DNA of 64,000 bases, from assembly GCA_030532405.1 (NCBI GenBank), contig JAUNLF010000004.1, forward strand, positions 126,342 to 190,341. The letters are read 5' to 3'. A model generated the notes under the pieces. That model searched no databases, was not told the origin of the DNA, and was given only the letters and a program-made list of their open reading frames with translations. Numbering within the stretch: the stretch's first letter is position 1; each line of letters opens with the position of its first letter. Below, piece by piece: positions 8,389 to 16,651 of this stretch. Source of the DNA: Actinomycetaceae bacterium. GTDB lineage: Bacteria; Actinomycetota; Actinomycetes; Actinomycetales; Actinomycetaceae. Made by a program: the position numbers and the translations under genes.

Positions 8389-9159
8389 TTACTGAATGCG
8401 TTCGCGCAAGATCGCCTCTAGCGGCGCGTAATGGTACAGCACGGCCTCACGGTAAGCTTTGAGGTCGCCGGAAACGGCGGCCTCAAGCATCAGCCGGTGG
8501 GCGTGGGCCGTATCGTCCAACCGGTGTGAAATCTCCAGACCCAACTGCGGAACCACCGCCATGTGGACCAGCCACAAACTGTGCACCAACTGTTTAACCA
8601 CCAGGTTCGCAGTGTTGGCAAGCAGGCCAAGATGGAAGTTCAGGTCCTCTTCTTCGAAAGTGTGCCCGACCTTAGCCTTCTCTTCCATGACACTCACATA
8701 GTTGAAAAGCTCAGGCTGATCGGTGCCGTGCAACGACTGGACCACCTGTTCAGCACACCCAAGATCCAAGTAGCGGCGAACTTCCACCACGTCGCTAAGC
8801 CCACGCAAGTCCTCCGTGCCGTAAATCGAAGCGCGAAACGCCAAGGTTTGCACCAGCGGATCCAACGACAGAGAACCCACAAACGTGCCCTTACCGTGTT
8901 CGACCGACACGATATTCAAAGCTTCCAACTTGCGGATTGCCTCGCGGACCGAAGACCGGGAAACCCCCAGCGTCTCGCACAGCTGCGTCTCGGTCGGCAA
9001 ACTGTCCCCCGGAAGCAGGTTCTCTTGCAAGATGAACGCCTTTATAGCATCCATCGTCGCCTCAGCGCGGCTTTGCTGGCGCGACTTCGGCTCGTAAGGG
9101 CCCCCAATACTCGGAAGCGAATACGCGCCGTTAACCCCTGTCGTTGCCGGACTCGACAT
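8389..9159 (-). CDS. nanR: GntR/FadR-family (FCD) regulator, probable NanR
   Basis: A 256-residue regulator. The winged-helix N-terminus contains LLPGDSLPTETQLCETLGVSRSSVREAIRKLEALNIV, followed by GKGTFVG, and an all-helical FCD ligand domain whose metal-type residues include the DLNFHLGLLANTANL segment. It lies at the 3' end of the sialic-acid type operon and is separated from the lyase by a terminator-like hairpin, so it may have its own promoter as well. Regulation of the operon by a sialic acid or amino-sugar phosphate is inferred from context. The start is taken at ATG 9157-9159. Confidence 0.7.
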   Translation of the reverse strand: MSSPATTGVNGAYSLPSIGGPYEPKSRQQSRAEATMDAIKAFILQENLLPGDSLPTETQLCETLGVSRSSVREAIRKLEALNIVSVEHGKGTFVGSLSLDPLVQTLAFRASIYGTEDLRGLSDVVEVRRYLDLGCAEQVVQSLHGTDQPELFNYVSVMEEKAKVGHTFEEEDLNFHLGLLANTANLVVKQLVHSLWLVHMAVVPQLGLEISHRLDDTAHAHRLMLEAAVSGDLKAYREAVLYHYAPLEAILRERIQ

Positions 9160-9278
9160 CAACAACCCCAATCATCTGGTGACGCAAGGTGGCAAAGCAC
9201 GTACCAACACGTTCAGGCACCTGCCCAAATAACAAGGCTACCGCCCCACCTGGAACGTCACGAAAATCCGAAACTGAA

Positions 9279-9322
9279 AGCCGGGGTGGCCGAAGGACAC
9301 GCCCTCGCACCAAACCCCGGCT
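9279..9322 (-). terminator. Terminator-like hairpin downstream of the nanA-like gene
   Basis: 8-bp perfect arms (9279-9286 and 9315-9322) have extra pairing inside the loop. T-rich sequence follows on the minus strand. The loop carries a GAGGGCG heptamer. It probably ends most transcripts of the operon before nanR. Confidence 0.5.
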
Positions 9323-9332
9323 CTCATAAGCG

Positions 9333-10256
9333 TTAGTCCGCCAGCAAACCAGTGTCTACGAGGACCTTTCGAATAGCTTCCACGTTTTGTCCTTCAAGAG
9401 GCAAAACGGGTGGCGTCATCTGATTCGACTCAAACACGCCTAGCAGCATGAGGGCGGTCTTGAAACTGCCCACGCCAGCGCCGTAACCCACTACGCCTTG
9501 CGAAACAACGGCGATCTGCATCAGCTCAGCCAGACGGTCCTGCTCCTTGCGAACAGTTTCCCAATCGCCCTCCTTGTACGCCATCCACTGGCGAACATAG
9601 CCATCGGGATCCACATTTCCAAGGCCCGGAACACACCCGTCGGCGCCCGACATGTAAGCGCCGTCCACTACCACCTCGTGGCCCGTCAACACGGACAGTG
9701 GGGAGCCCAAGAACTTGTTGCCCCGGACAAGGTAGCGGAAGCTCACGTCGTCACCGGAAGAATCCTTCACACCGGCAATAACGCCCTCGGAACCCAACTT
9801 CAAAAGCAGGTTCGTCGGCAACTTCACGTGCACGCACACGGGAATGTCATACGCGAAAACCGGCAGGTCAGTGGCGGCATGCAAGGCGCGGAAGTGCCTC
9901 TCCACCTCTTCCATACCCGCGAGCGCGTAGAACGGGGCGGTCGCAACCACCGCGTCCACGCCGACCTCTTCGGCAACGCGAATATGGTCAATCACGCGTT
10001 CAGTTTGAGTGTCAATAACACCCGCAAGAAGCGGAACGCGACCATCCACCACGCGCTTTGCGACCTCCAGAACCTGGCGACGCTTGTCGTCGGTTAAGAA
10101 CACGACCTCAGACGACGACCCTAAAACGAACAGGCCGTTAACGCCCGCGTCGAGCATCCTGCGAAGGTGACGCTCATACGACGGCACATCCAACTCTCCA
10201 GACGGCAGCAACGGTGTCACTACCGGCGGTATAACACCGCTAAATTTCGTGCTCAT
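9333..10256 (-). CDS. nanA: DHDPS/N-acetylneuraminate lyase family protein
   Basis: A 307-residue class I aldolase-type TIM barrel. Seen: GVIPPVVTPLLPSGELD, the substrate-binding loop GSSSEVVFLT, Tyr136 in VFAYDIP and the Schiff-base Lys164 in GVKDSSG. In this operon (NanE, NanK and a peptide-type ABC importer) the likely reaction is cleavage of N-acetylneuraminate to N-acetylmannosamine and pyruvate. The GSSSE loop departs from the GSTGE of well-known lyases. The subfamily also contains dihydrodipicolinate synthases and sugar-acid aldolases, so the substrate rests on context. Confidence 0.7.
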   Translation of the reverse strand: MSTKFSGVIPPVVTPLLPSGELDVPSYERHLRRMLDAGVNGLFVLGSSSEVVFLTDDKRRQVLEVAKRVVDGRVPLLAGVIDTQTERVIDHIRVAEEVGVDAVVATAPFYALAGMEEVERHFRALHAATDLPVFAYDIPVCVHVKLPTNLLLKLGSEGVIAGVKDSSGDDVSFRYLVRGNKFLGSPLSVLTGHEVVVDGAYMSGADGCVPGLGNVDPDGYVRQWMAYKEGDWETVRKEQDRLAELMQIAVVSQGVVGYGAGVGSFKTALMLLGVFESNQMTPPVLPLEGQNVEAIRKVLVDTGLLAD

Positions 10257-10267
10257 TTACCTTTCCT

Positions 10268-11077
10268 CTAATCAATAGTGGGATGCAATAGTGAAGGCGC
10301 GGCACCCAGAAGCGTCCTCGTGTAAGGATCCTTCGGGCTATTCAAAATCTGCTGCGCGGGCCCTTCTTCTACGACAACACCCTTGTTCATGACCGCAATA
10401 CGGTCAGACACGTAACGCACTGTTTGAATGTCGTGCGAAATGAAAACCATGCCCAGCCCCAAGTCGTTCTTCAAGTCCGTGAGCAGGTTCAGAATCTGCG
10501 CGCGAACAGAAACGTCCAGGGCGGAGGTCGGCTCATCCGCGATGATCGCATCCGGGTTCAAAGACAGGGCGCGCGCGATGGCGACGCGCTGACGCTGACC
10601 GCCGGACAGTTGGCCCGGAAGGGCATCGAGGGCGGAGTCGGGCAGGCCGACCATCTGAATCAGGTCGTGAACGCGCGCATTCCGGTCAGCTTCGGAGCCG
10701 ATCTTGTGCACCACCAGAGGATCTTTCAACTGGTCGCGCACGGTCATACGCGCATTCAACGCGGTTGCCGGGTCCTGGAACACGACTGAAACGACGCGGC
10801 CAATCCGGCGACGTTGCGCCGCGGAGCGCTTCGTGACCTCCTGGCCACGGAAGAACACCTTGCCGGAAGTCGGCATCTGCAGGCCGCACATCACGTTAGC
10901 GGTCGTGGACTTACCGCAGCCGGACTCGCCCACGATGCCGAGCGTCTGACCGGCCTTAACCTCCATGTTCACCCCGCGCACGGCGTAAACCTTGTTCGGG
11001 TTAAAGATCGAACCCGTGCGCGTCTTGAACGTTACGTGAACGTCCTCGAGGCGAATGATCGATTCAGCATTGCTCAT
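10268..11077 (-). CDS. Peptide/sialic-acid type ABC transporter ATPase (DppF/OppF-like)
   Basis: A 269-residue cytosolic ABC ATPase with Walker A GESGCGKST, signature LSGGQRQRVAIARAL, Walker B and switch region IIADEPTSALD, and the H-loop ISHD. The C-terminal EGPAQQILNSPKDPYTRTLL block is typical of the DppD/F family and is shorter here, without extra cysteines. Its start overlaps the stop of the fused permease-ATPase by four bases (ATGA), indicating translational coupling. It forms the ATPase dimer together with the ATPase half of the fusion protein. Confidence 0.85.
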   Translation of the reverse strand: MSNAESIIRLEDVHVTFKTRTGSIFNPNKVYAVRGVNMEVKAGQTLGIVGESGCGKSTTANVMCGLQMPTSGKVFFRGQEVTKRSAAQRRRIGRVVSVVFQDPATALNARMTVRDQLKDPLVVHKIGSEADRNARVHDLIQMVGLPDSALDALPGQLSGGQRQRVAIARALSLNPDAIIADEPTSALDVSVRAQILNLLTDLKNDLGLGMVFISHDIQTVRYVSDRIAVMNKGVVVEEGPAQQILNSPKDPYTRTLLGAAPSLLHPTID

Positions 11078-13158
11078 GACAGGCTCCCATCCGTTAGTTC
11101 ACTGCCATCGGCCGCGGCAGCCAAGGCTGCGACCTTGCCCTCGTCGGACGGGTTTGCAACCTCGCCCTCGTCAAGCGTCGTGATTTGCGCGGCGTAATAG
11201 TGGTCGGTTCCGCGAACGCGCATGCGGGCGGGTCGAATATCCAAGCCGATATGCGGGTGCGATGAGCGCGGCGCGAAACGGTCGCCGTCGGGGAAGTCTT
11301 TCGGCGACGGAACCGTGCCCGGAACCTGGTGCAGTCGTCCCGATCCGGATTCGATCGAGAGGACGGAGCCCAGCAAACCGCGAGTGTATTCGTGCACGGG
11401 GTTGGTGAGCAGCTCCGACGTGGGGGCTTGTTCCACAACCTGACCCGCGTACATGACGGTCACGGAGTGAGCGACTTCGGCAACCAGGGCGAGGTCGTGC
11501 GACACGAACACCATGGCGAAGCCCAGCTTGTCGCGCAACTCGTTCAGCAAGTCGATTACCTGCTTTTGGACGGTGACGTCCAGCGCCGTGGTCGGCTCGT
11601 CCGCAATGACGAGCTTCGGGTCGCGCGTGAGCGCCATAGCGATGAGTGTGCGCTGACGCTGACCGCCGGACAACTCGTGCGGGTAGGACTCCAGCGTGCG
11701 CTTGGGGTCCAGGCCGACCAGCTCGAGTAGTTCCTCCGCGGATCGGGTGCCGCCGCGACTGGTTAGCTGCTTCATTTGCGAGCGGATCAGCATCGACGGG
11801 TTCAGCGAGGACAGGGCGTCCTGGTAGATCATGGCCATGTCGTGGCCGAGCAGGCTCTGACGTTCCTTGACGGACATCTTCAGCAGGTCGCGACCCTCGT
11901 ACAGGATCTCACCGGTGATCTCGGCACGCGGATCCAGCAGGCCCATCACTGCGAGCGAAGTGATCGACTTACCACAGCCGGATTCACCCACCAGACCCAT
12001 GGTCTCACCGGGGTGAACCTTGAAGCTCACGTGGTCCACAACGTTCACGTCACCGTGGCGGGGGAACTTGATGCACAGGTCGCGCACTTCGAGTAGCGGT
12101 TCGCCCTCGTCGTCGCCCGGAACGAACCGGTCGGTGCGCTTCGTTTCAACGACCTTCAGGTCGGACAGGCGCTGGTTAAGCGATTCGCGCTGCGCCTTGT
12201 AAGCGTTCACCGGGTCGGCGATTAGGAGGTCGGCTTCGCGGTCGGAATCGGTTCGCGGCTTGTCCTCAACGGATGCGGAAGGTGCGGCCACCATGGCGTC
12301 CGTGATGCCCTCGGAGAGCACGTTCAAGCACAGGACCGTAATCATGATCATGATGCCGGGGAACAGGGCCTGCCACCATTCGCCGCGAAGCACGCCGGGC
12401 TGGGCGGCCGACAGGACGTTACCCCAGGTCGGAACCATTGTTTCTTGCAGGCCCGCACCAATGAAGGTTAGGGATGCTTCCAAGATGATTGCGTCTGCGA
12501 CGAGGACGGTTGCGAACACCAGGATTGGTGCGGCAACGTTGCGAGCCACGTGCTTGGTCAAAATCCACGGTGCGCGAGCACCGGAGACGACAACCGCGTT
12601 CACGTAGTCTTCGCCGTACGCGCTCATGACGTTTGCGCGAACAATACGGGTTAGCTGCGGCGTGTAGACAAAACCGATGGATGCGACGATCACGAAGATC
12701 AGCGCTTCGGCGGATACTGCCTTTTGGAATACGACGACGGTAACAGCAACGAGTGCGATACCGGGGATGGACATGATCACGTCCATGAGTCGCATGATGA
12801 TTTCGGAGATCGACTTGCGAACAACCGCCGCAATGGAGCCGATAATCGAGCCGAAAATGAGAGCTAGTAGCGTGGAGCTGATACCCACCATCAGCGAGTA
12901 GCGGCCACCGTACAGCAGGCGTGAGAGCACGTCGCGACCCGCGTGGTCGGTACCAAAAATGTGCTGCGCGGACGGAGCCTGACGTGAAATGTCAACAGTT
13001 TCCGGCGCGTATGGTGCCAAGACCGGTGCGAAAATCGCGGTGAGGATGACTAGCCCAAGAACAATGAGGGCGAGCTTGGAACCGAGGTTCATTCGAGAGA
13101 AGCCTTTAAGCTTGATCGCTCCGGCTTCGCTCAGTTGGTTAGTGAGCTTTTTCCGCAT
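11074..13158 (-). CDS. Fused ABC permease (DppC-like) and ATPase (DppD-like)
   Basis: A 694-residue fusion. Residues about 1-285 form a DppC/OppC permease with an N-terminal OppC_N region, HIFGTDHAGRDVLSRLLYGGR, and the EAA-like motif SGARAPWILTKHVARN. After a charged linker (about 285-350) comes an ABC ATPase with GESGCGKS, LSGGQRQRTLIAMAL and VIADEPTTALD. Such permease/ATPase fusions occur in actinobacterial dipeptide-type importers. The gene begins three bases after the DppB-like permease stop. Together with its neighbours it forms a complete importer, probably for sialic acid in this operon, as in SatABCD-type systems (inference). Confidence 0.85.
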   Translation of the reverse strand: MRKKLTNQLSEAGAIKLKGFSRMNLGSKLALIVLGLVILTAIFAPVLAPYAPETVDISRQAPSAQHIFGTDHAGRDVLSRLLYGGRYSLMVGISSTLLALIFGSIIGSIAAVVRKSISEIIMRLMDVIMSIPGIALVAVTVVVFQKAVSAEALIFVIVASIGFVYTPQLTRIVRANVMSAYGEDYVNAVVVSGARAPWILTKHVARNVAAPILVFATVLVADAIILEASLTFIGAGLQETMVPTWGNVLSAAQPGVLRGEWWQALFPGIMIMITVLCLNVLSEGITDAMVAAPSASVEDKPRTDSDREADLLIADPVNAYKAQRESLNQRLSDLKVVETKRTDRFVPGDDEGEPLLEVRDLCIKFPRHGDVNVVDHVSFKVHPGETMGLVGESGCGKSITSLAVMGLLDPRAEITGEILYEGRDLLKMSVKERQSLLGHDMAMIYQDALSSLNPSMLIRSQMKQLTSRGGTRSAEELLELVGLDPKRTLESYPHELSGGQRQRTLIAMALTRDPKLVIADEPTTALDVTVQKQVIDLLNELRDKLGFAMVFVSHDLALVAEVAHSVTVMYAGQVVEQAPTSELLTNPVHEYTRGLLGSVLSIESGSGRLHQVPGTVPSPKDFPDGDRFAPRSSHPHIGLDIRPARMRVRGTDHYYAAQITTLDEGEVANPSDEGKVAALAAAADGSELTDGSLS

Positions 13159-13161
13159 TGG

Positions 13162-14112
13162 TTACACCGCCCTGATACGTGGGTTGATGAGTACGTATAG
13201 GAGGTCGACGATGATGTTCACAACGATGAATGCCATCGCGACGACCAGTGTTGCGCCTTGAACAACGAATACCCAGTTGTTCGTGATGCCTTCGAGCAGG
13301 ACCTGTCCCATGCCGCGGATACCGAAGATGATTTCGATAACGACCGCGCCACCCATGAGGTAACCGACGCGCAAGCCTAGGACGGTAACCGGGGTGATTA
13401 GTGCGTTACGCAGAACGTTGCGTGAAACAACGATGTTTTTGGGGATGCCTGCGCCGAGTGCGGTGCGAACGTAGTCGCGGTCCAGTTCTTCCACCATTGA
13501 CGTGCGCACAATACGCGTCATTTGGCCGATGACGGGAACTGCAAGAGCGAATGCGGGTAGGAGCATGCGTGCAAACCAGCCACCCGGATCCGAAGTGAAT
13601 TCCGGTAGCGCACCCGAAACGGGGAGTATGCCCATGAAGGCGAGTACTAGCAGCATTGCTAGCCAGAAAGAGGGCGTGGCGATCGACGCTACCGACAGGA
13701 CACGAATGACCTGGTCGGGCCACTTGTCACGGTACAAAGCGGCAACTACGCCTAGCGGGAACGAGAAGATTACTGCGATGAACAGGCCGAAGAAAGTTAG
13801 GCCCAGTGTGATTGGAAGAGCTGCGAAGACCTTATCGGAAACTTTGTTACCCGAGCCCACACCATAGGTGCCCAAGTCGCCTTGCAGCATGTTGATGATG
13901 TAGTTGCCGTACTGGACGAAGAACGGGTCGTTCAAACCGTTGTCCAAACGGAACTGTTCAAGCATTTCGGGGGTCGCGTTTTCGCCGAGTGCGACGTACG
14001 CGGGGTCGATGGGCGAAAGCGACATGATGAAGAACACCAGCAGCGTCACGCCGAGGACCATTAGCGGAAGGGCGACCAGTCGCCTTCCGATAAGCCTGAT
14101 GAGATTGTTCAA
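13162..14112 (-). CDS. ABC transporter permease (DppB-like)
   Basis: A 316-residue integral membrane permease with about six helices. Seen: an N-terminal hydrophobic helix with PLMVLGVTLLVFFIMSLSPIDPA, the DppB-type LDNGLNDPFFVQYGNYI, the EAA coupling loop DYVRTALGAGIPKNIVVSRNVLRNALIT, and the closing helix VAMAFIVVNIIVDLLYVLINPRIR. It starts at TTG (14110-14112) after a GAGG-type SD. It lies between the binding protein gene and the fused permease-ATPase, and a strong hairpin separates it from the former. Confidence 0.85.
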   Translation of the reverse strand: MNNLIRLIGRRLVALPLMVLGVTLLVFFIMSLSPIDPAYVALGENATPEMLEQFRLDNGLNDPFFVQYGNYIINMLQGDLGTYGVGSGNKVSDKVFAALPITLGLTFFGLFIAVIFSFPLGVVAALYRDKWPDQVIRVLSVASIATPSFWLAMLLVLAFMGILPVSGALPEFTSDPGGWFARMLLPAFALAVPVIGQMTRIVRTSMVEELDRDYVRTALGAGIPKNIVVSRNVLRNALITPVTVLGLRVGYLMGGAVVIEIIFGIRGMGQVLLEGITNNWVFVVQGATLVVAMAFIVVNIIVDLLYVLINPRIRAV

Positions 14113-14147
14113 GGTTCTAGCCTCACCTGCGTTTTGACTGTTTATTT

Positions 14148-14177
14148 AGTTGGGAGGGGCGCTCGCCCCTCCCAACT
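14148..14177 (-). terminator. Strong hairpin between binding protein and permease genes
   Basis: A 14-bp perfect inverted repeat (14148-14161 with 14164-14177) has A-rich rather than U-rich sequence after it on the minus strand. Hairpins in this position often raise binding-protein mRNA over permease mRNA by protecting the upstream transcript or by partial termination. Confidence 0.6.
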
Positions 14178-14195
14178 TGATCGGGCTAATGCCGA

Positions 14196-15761
14196 TTACT
14201 TGGTTTGTGCACCTACTAGCCACAGGCCAGTAGTGGAGATCGGCTTAACGTTGTCCAACTGGTCAGCGTTGTAAGCGGTGATCATGGTGCGGTGGAATAG
14301 CGGGTATAGCGGAACTTCCTGAGACAGGATGTCTTGGGCTTCGTCCCACTTAGCCTGCTGTTCTGCGCCCTCAAGGGCGGTTGCCTCGTTAACAACGGCG
14401 TTCAGCTTGTCGAATGCCGCCTTGTCGGAGGTCTGCCAGAAGGTGCGCTTCTGGGTCCAAACGTTGTCGCCGTACCACCAGGACATGAGCAGTGCCGGGT
14501 CGTAGCCGAATACGGACGGGTCGCCCGGGGCGAGTGCGAGATCGAAGGTCGGGGTGCCTTCCACGTCAAGGTTGTTGGAGTACAGCGATGCGGAAGCCTC
14601 AGCCTGAACGTTGACGGTGAAGCCCAGCGCCTCAAGGTCGGTGCGGATCTGCGGCGAGAGGTTAGCAATCCACGGGTGGTCCGTGGTTAGCAGCGTGATT
14701 TCGCCGCCGGTCACACCGGCGTCGGCAAGCATCTGCTTTGCCTTTTCCGGATCGTAGTCGAACTGAACTTCAGCCTTCTTGTAGTTCGGGTGGCTCTCGG
14801 GCAGGAACGAAGTAGCAACGGTTGCCTTACCAGCCATCGCGTTGTCAACCAGCTTCTGGCGGTCGATCGCGTAGTGGAATGCCTGGCGAACCTCGGGCTT
14901 GTCGAACGGAGCCTTAGTCGTGTTGAACAGCAGGAACGGCATGTTGAAGCCGGGCTTTTCCTCAACGGTCAGGCCGGCGCCCTCAAGTAGCTCAACGTTT
15001 TCAGCGGGGACAGCTTCCATCACCTGGATGGTGCCGTCAGACGCTGCGGTCGTACGGGTCGTGTCGTCCTTTTGAACCATCCAACGCATTTCGCTTGCGC
15101 CGGCGGGGAACTGGCCGTTGTAGTGCTCGTTCGGTACGGCGGTGATCTCCGTGTCGGTGATCGACGTGTACTTCCACGGGCCGGAACCGGTCGGCATGGC
15201 GGTTAGGTCATCGTCCGAAGCGTCCTTCGGGACGATCTTCACAACAGCGAGGCGCTCCTTCAGCAGGGTGAAGGGCTGCTTTAGCTTGATGGTGACCGTC
15301 GTGTCGTCCTTAGCTTCAACCGAGTCGATGAAGGTTAGGAACGACTGGTAGAGGTTGCCGTCAGCCATTGCCTTCTCGAAGGAAACGACAACGTCCTCGG
15401 CGGTCACATCGGTGCCGTCGGAGAACTTCGCGCCGTCGCGCAGAGCGATGGTGTATTCGGTGTCGGATACCTGCTCCGGGTCGCCCGCTGCTAGCGCGTC
15501 GTACAGCTCGTAGTTCGACATGTCGAACTCGTACAGGCCTTCCATGACGTGCCAGTTGGTGCCCATCGCCAGTGCGGACGACGTGTTGGACGGGTGGTAG
15601 TTAGTGGTTTCGTAAGCTACACCAGCGGTGATCGTACCGCCTTCGCCGCCACCTTCGCCGGCGGAATCGGCTCCGCCACCACAAGCGCTCAGTACGAGCG
15701 CTCCCGCGGCAACGAGGCCGGTGAATGCAGCCAACCGAGACCTACGGTTGAGAGGTTGCAT
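14196..15761 (-). CDS. Solute-binding lipoprotein, family 5 (peptide/sialic-acid type)
   Basis: A 521-residue extracytoplasmic binding protein anchored by a lipobox (VLSAC, Cys27) after a basic-hydrophobic signal peptide, followed by a Gly/Ala/Ser linker. The SBP_bac_5 fold is shown by ISAGV-type start TITAGVAYETTNYHPSNT, LRDGAKFSDGTDVTAEDVVVSFEKAM and RQAFHYAIDRQKLVDNAM. It probably delivers sialic acid or a related sugar to the DppB/DppCD/DppF importer, because nanK and nanE precede it and a nanA-like gene follows. A peptide ligand remains possible. The SD AAAGGAG precedes the ATG. Confidence 0.8.
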   Translation of the reverse strand: MQPLNRRSRLAAFTGLVAAGALVLSACGGGADSAGEGGGEGGTITAGVAYETTNYHPSNTSSALAMGTNWHVMEGLYEFDMSNYELYDALAAGDPEQVSDTEYTIALRDGAKFSDGTDVTAEDVVVSFEKAMADGNLYQSFLTFIDSVEAKDDTTVTIKLKQPFTLLKERLAVVKIVPKDASDDDLTAMPTGSGPWKYTSITDTEITAVPNEHYNGQFPAGASEMRWMVQKDDTTRTTAASDGTIQVMEAVPAENVELLEGAGLTVEEKPGFNMPFLLFNTTKAPFDKPEVRQAFHYAIDRQKLVDNAMAGKATVATSFLPESHPNYKKAEVQFDYDPEKAKQMLADAGVTGGEITLLTTDHPWIANLSPQIRTDLEALGFTVNVQAEASASLYSNNLDVEGTPTFDLALAPGDPSVFGYDPALLMSWWYGDNVWTQKRTFWQTSDKAAFDKLNAVVNEATALEGAEQQAKWDEAQDILSQEVPLYPLFHRTMITAYNADQLDNVKPISTTGLWLVGAQTK

Positions 15762-15833
15762 TTAGAACTCCTTTGTTTCCTCAAGAGAATCCGAGTAAGA
15801 CACTCGAATATCACTGCGACTTAACGCGTTTCC

Positions 15834-15852
15834 CATTGCGCCAGTCGCAATG
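15834..15852 (-). promoter_or_regulatory. Inverted repeat in the nanE-SBP gap
   Basis: CATTGCG and CGCAATG are separated by five bases, 73 bases upstream of the binding-protein start. It could be an operator or a short hairpin. The 188-base gap also holds a weak hairpin at 15900-15934, just after nanE, that may end or attenuate the nanKE transcript. Confidence 0.35.
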
Positions 15853-15949
15853 AAGCGTCGTTGTCTTCTGCCATATTCAGTTATATTTACGAGGGCGCCT
15901 CCGGGCTCTGATGAGTGAAGGGAACAGGCCCGGACGCGTCCTCTATTGG

Positions 15950-16651
15950 TTAGCGGGCGTCGCCGCCGGCTTTAACCGCTTTGGCGAACCAACTTGTGAT
16001 TGATGTTGGGTGGGTGATCGCAGTTCCAACGACTGCCGCCCACGCGCCGGCTTCCATGACCTGGCGGGCGTGGTCGAGGGTGTGGATGCGTCCTTCGCAC
16101 AAAACGGGGAACTCAGGGAACTCTTTGACCATTTGGGTCAGTAGTTCAATGTCGGGGCCTTCGGTTTTGGCCCGGTCGGGCGTGTAGCCGGCCAGCGTGG
16201 TTGACAGGATGTCGGTGCCGGCTTCGGCGGCTTGCACGGCGTCTTCGAACGATCCGCAGTCCGCCATTACGATTGCGCCGTCAGCGTGGAGTGCTTTGAC
16301 GGTTTCCGCGTACGTTAATCCATCTGGGCGAGGGCGTGTTGTGGCGTCGATTGCTACGACGTCAGCGCCGGCCATGACGCACGCGCGTGCGTGTTGCAGT
16401 GTGGGGGTGATGTAAACGCCCTCGCTACCGTCTTTCCACAGGCCGAGGACGGGAACTTGTACTTGGCCGCGGATTGCGGAAATGTCGGCCAGGCCCTGGC
16501 ATCGGATGCCGACCGCACCGCCTTGCTCGGCAGCTAGCGCGATTTGCGCCATCGTTTCGGGGTGACGCATCGGCTCGCCCGGGTAGGCCTGCACCGATAC
16601 GATCAGGCCGCCCTTAATCGAGTTGATGATCTCGTCTTTCCTAGCGTTCAT
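15950..16651 (-). CDS. nanE: N-acylmannosamine-6-phosphate 2-epimerase
   Basis: A 233-residue NanE-type TIM barrel that converts ManNAc-6-phosphate to GlcNAc-6-phosphate. Seen: GGLIVSVQAYPGEPMRHPETMAQIALAAEQGGAVGIR, VPVLGLWKDG, DVVAIDATTRPRPDG, IVMADCGSFEDA and VLCEGRIHTLDHARQVMEAGAWAAVVGTAITHP, covering the family from end to end. It overlaps the end of nanK by 11 bases, so translation is probably coupled. Sialic acid catabolism is the clear reading when combined with nanK and the lyase. No nagA or nagB lies in the window. Confidence 0.9.
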   Translation of the reverse strand: MNARKDEIINSIKGGLIVSVQAYPGEPMRHPETMAQIALAAEQGGAVGIRCQGLADISAIRGQVQVPVLGLWKDGSEGVYITPTLQHARACVMAGADVVAIDATTRPRPDGLTYAETVKALHADGAIVMADCGSFEDAVQAAEAGTDILSTTLAGYTPDRAKTEGPDIELLTQMVKEFPEFPVLCEGRIHTLDHARQVMEAGAWAAVVGTAITHPTSITSWFAKAVKAGGDAR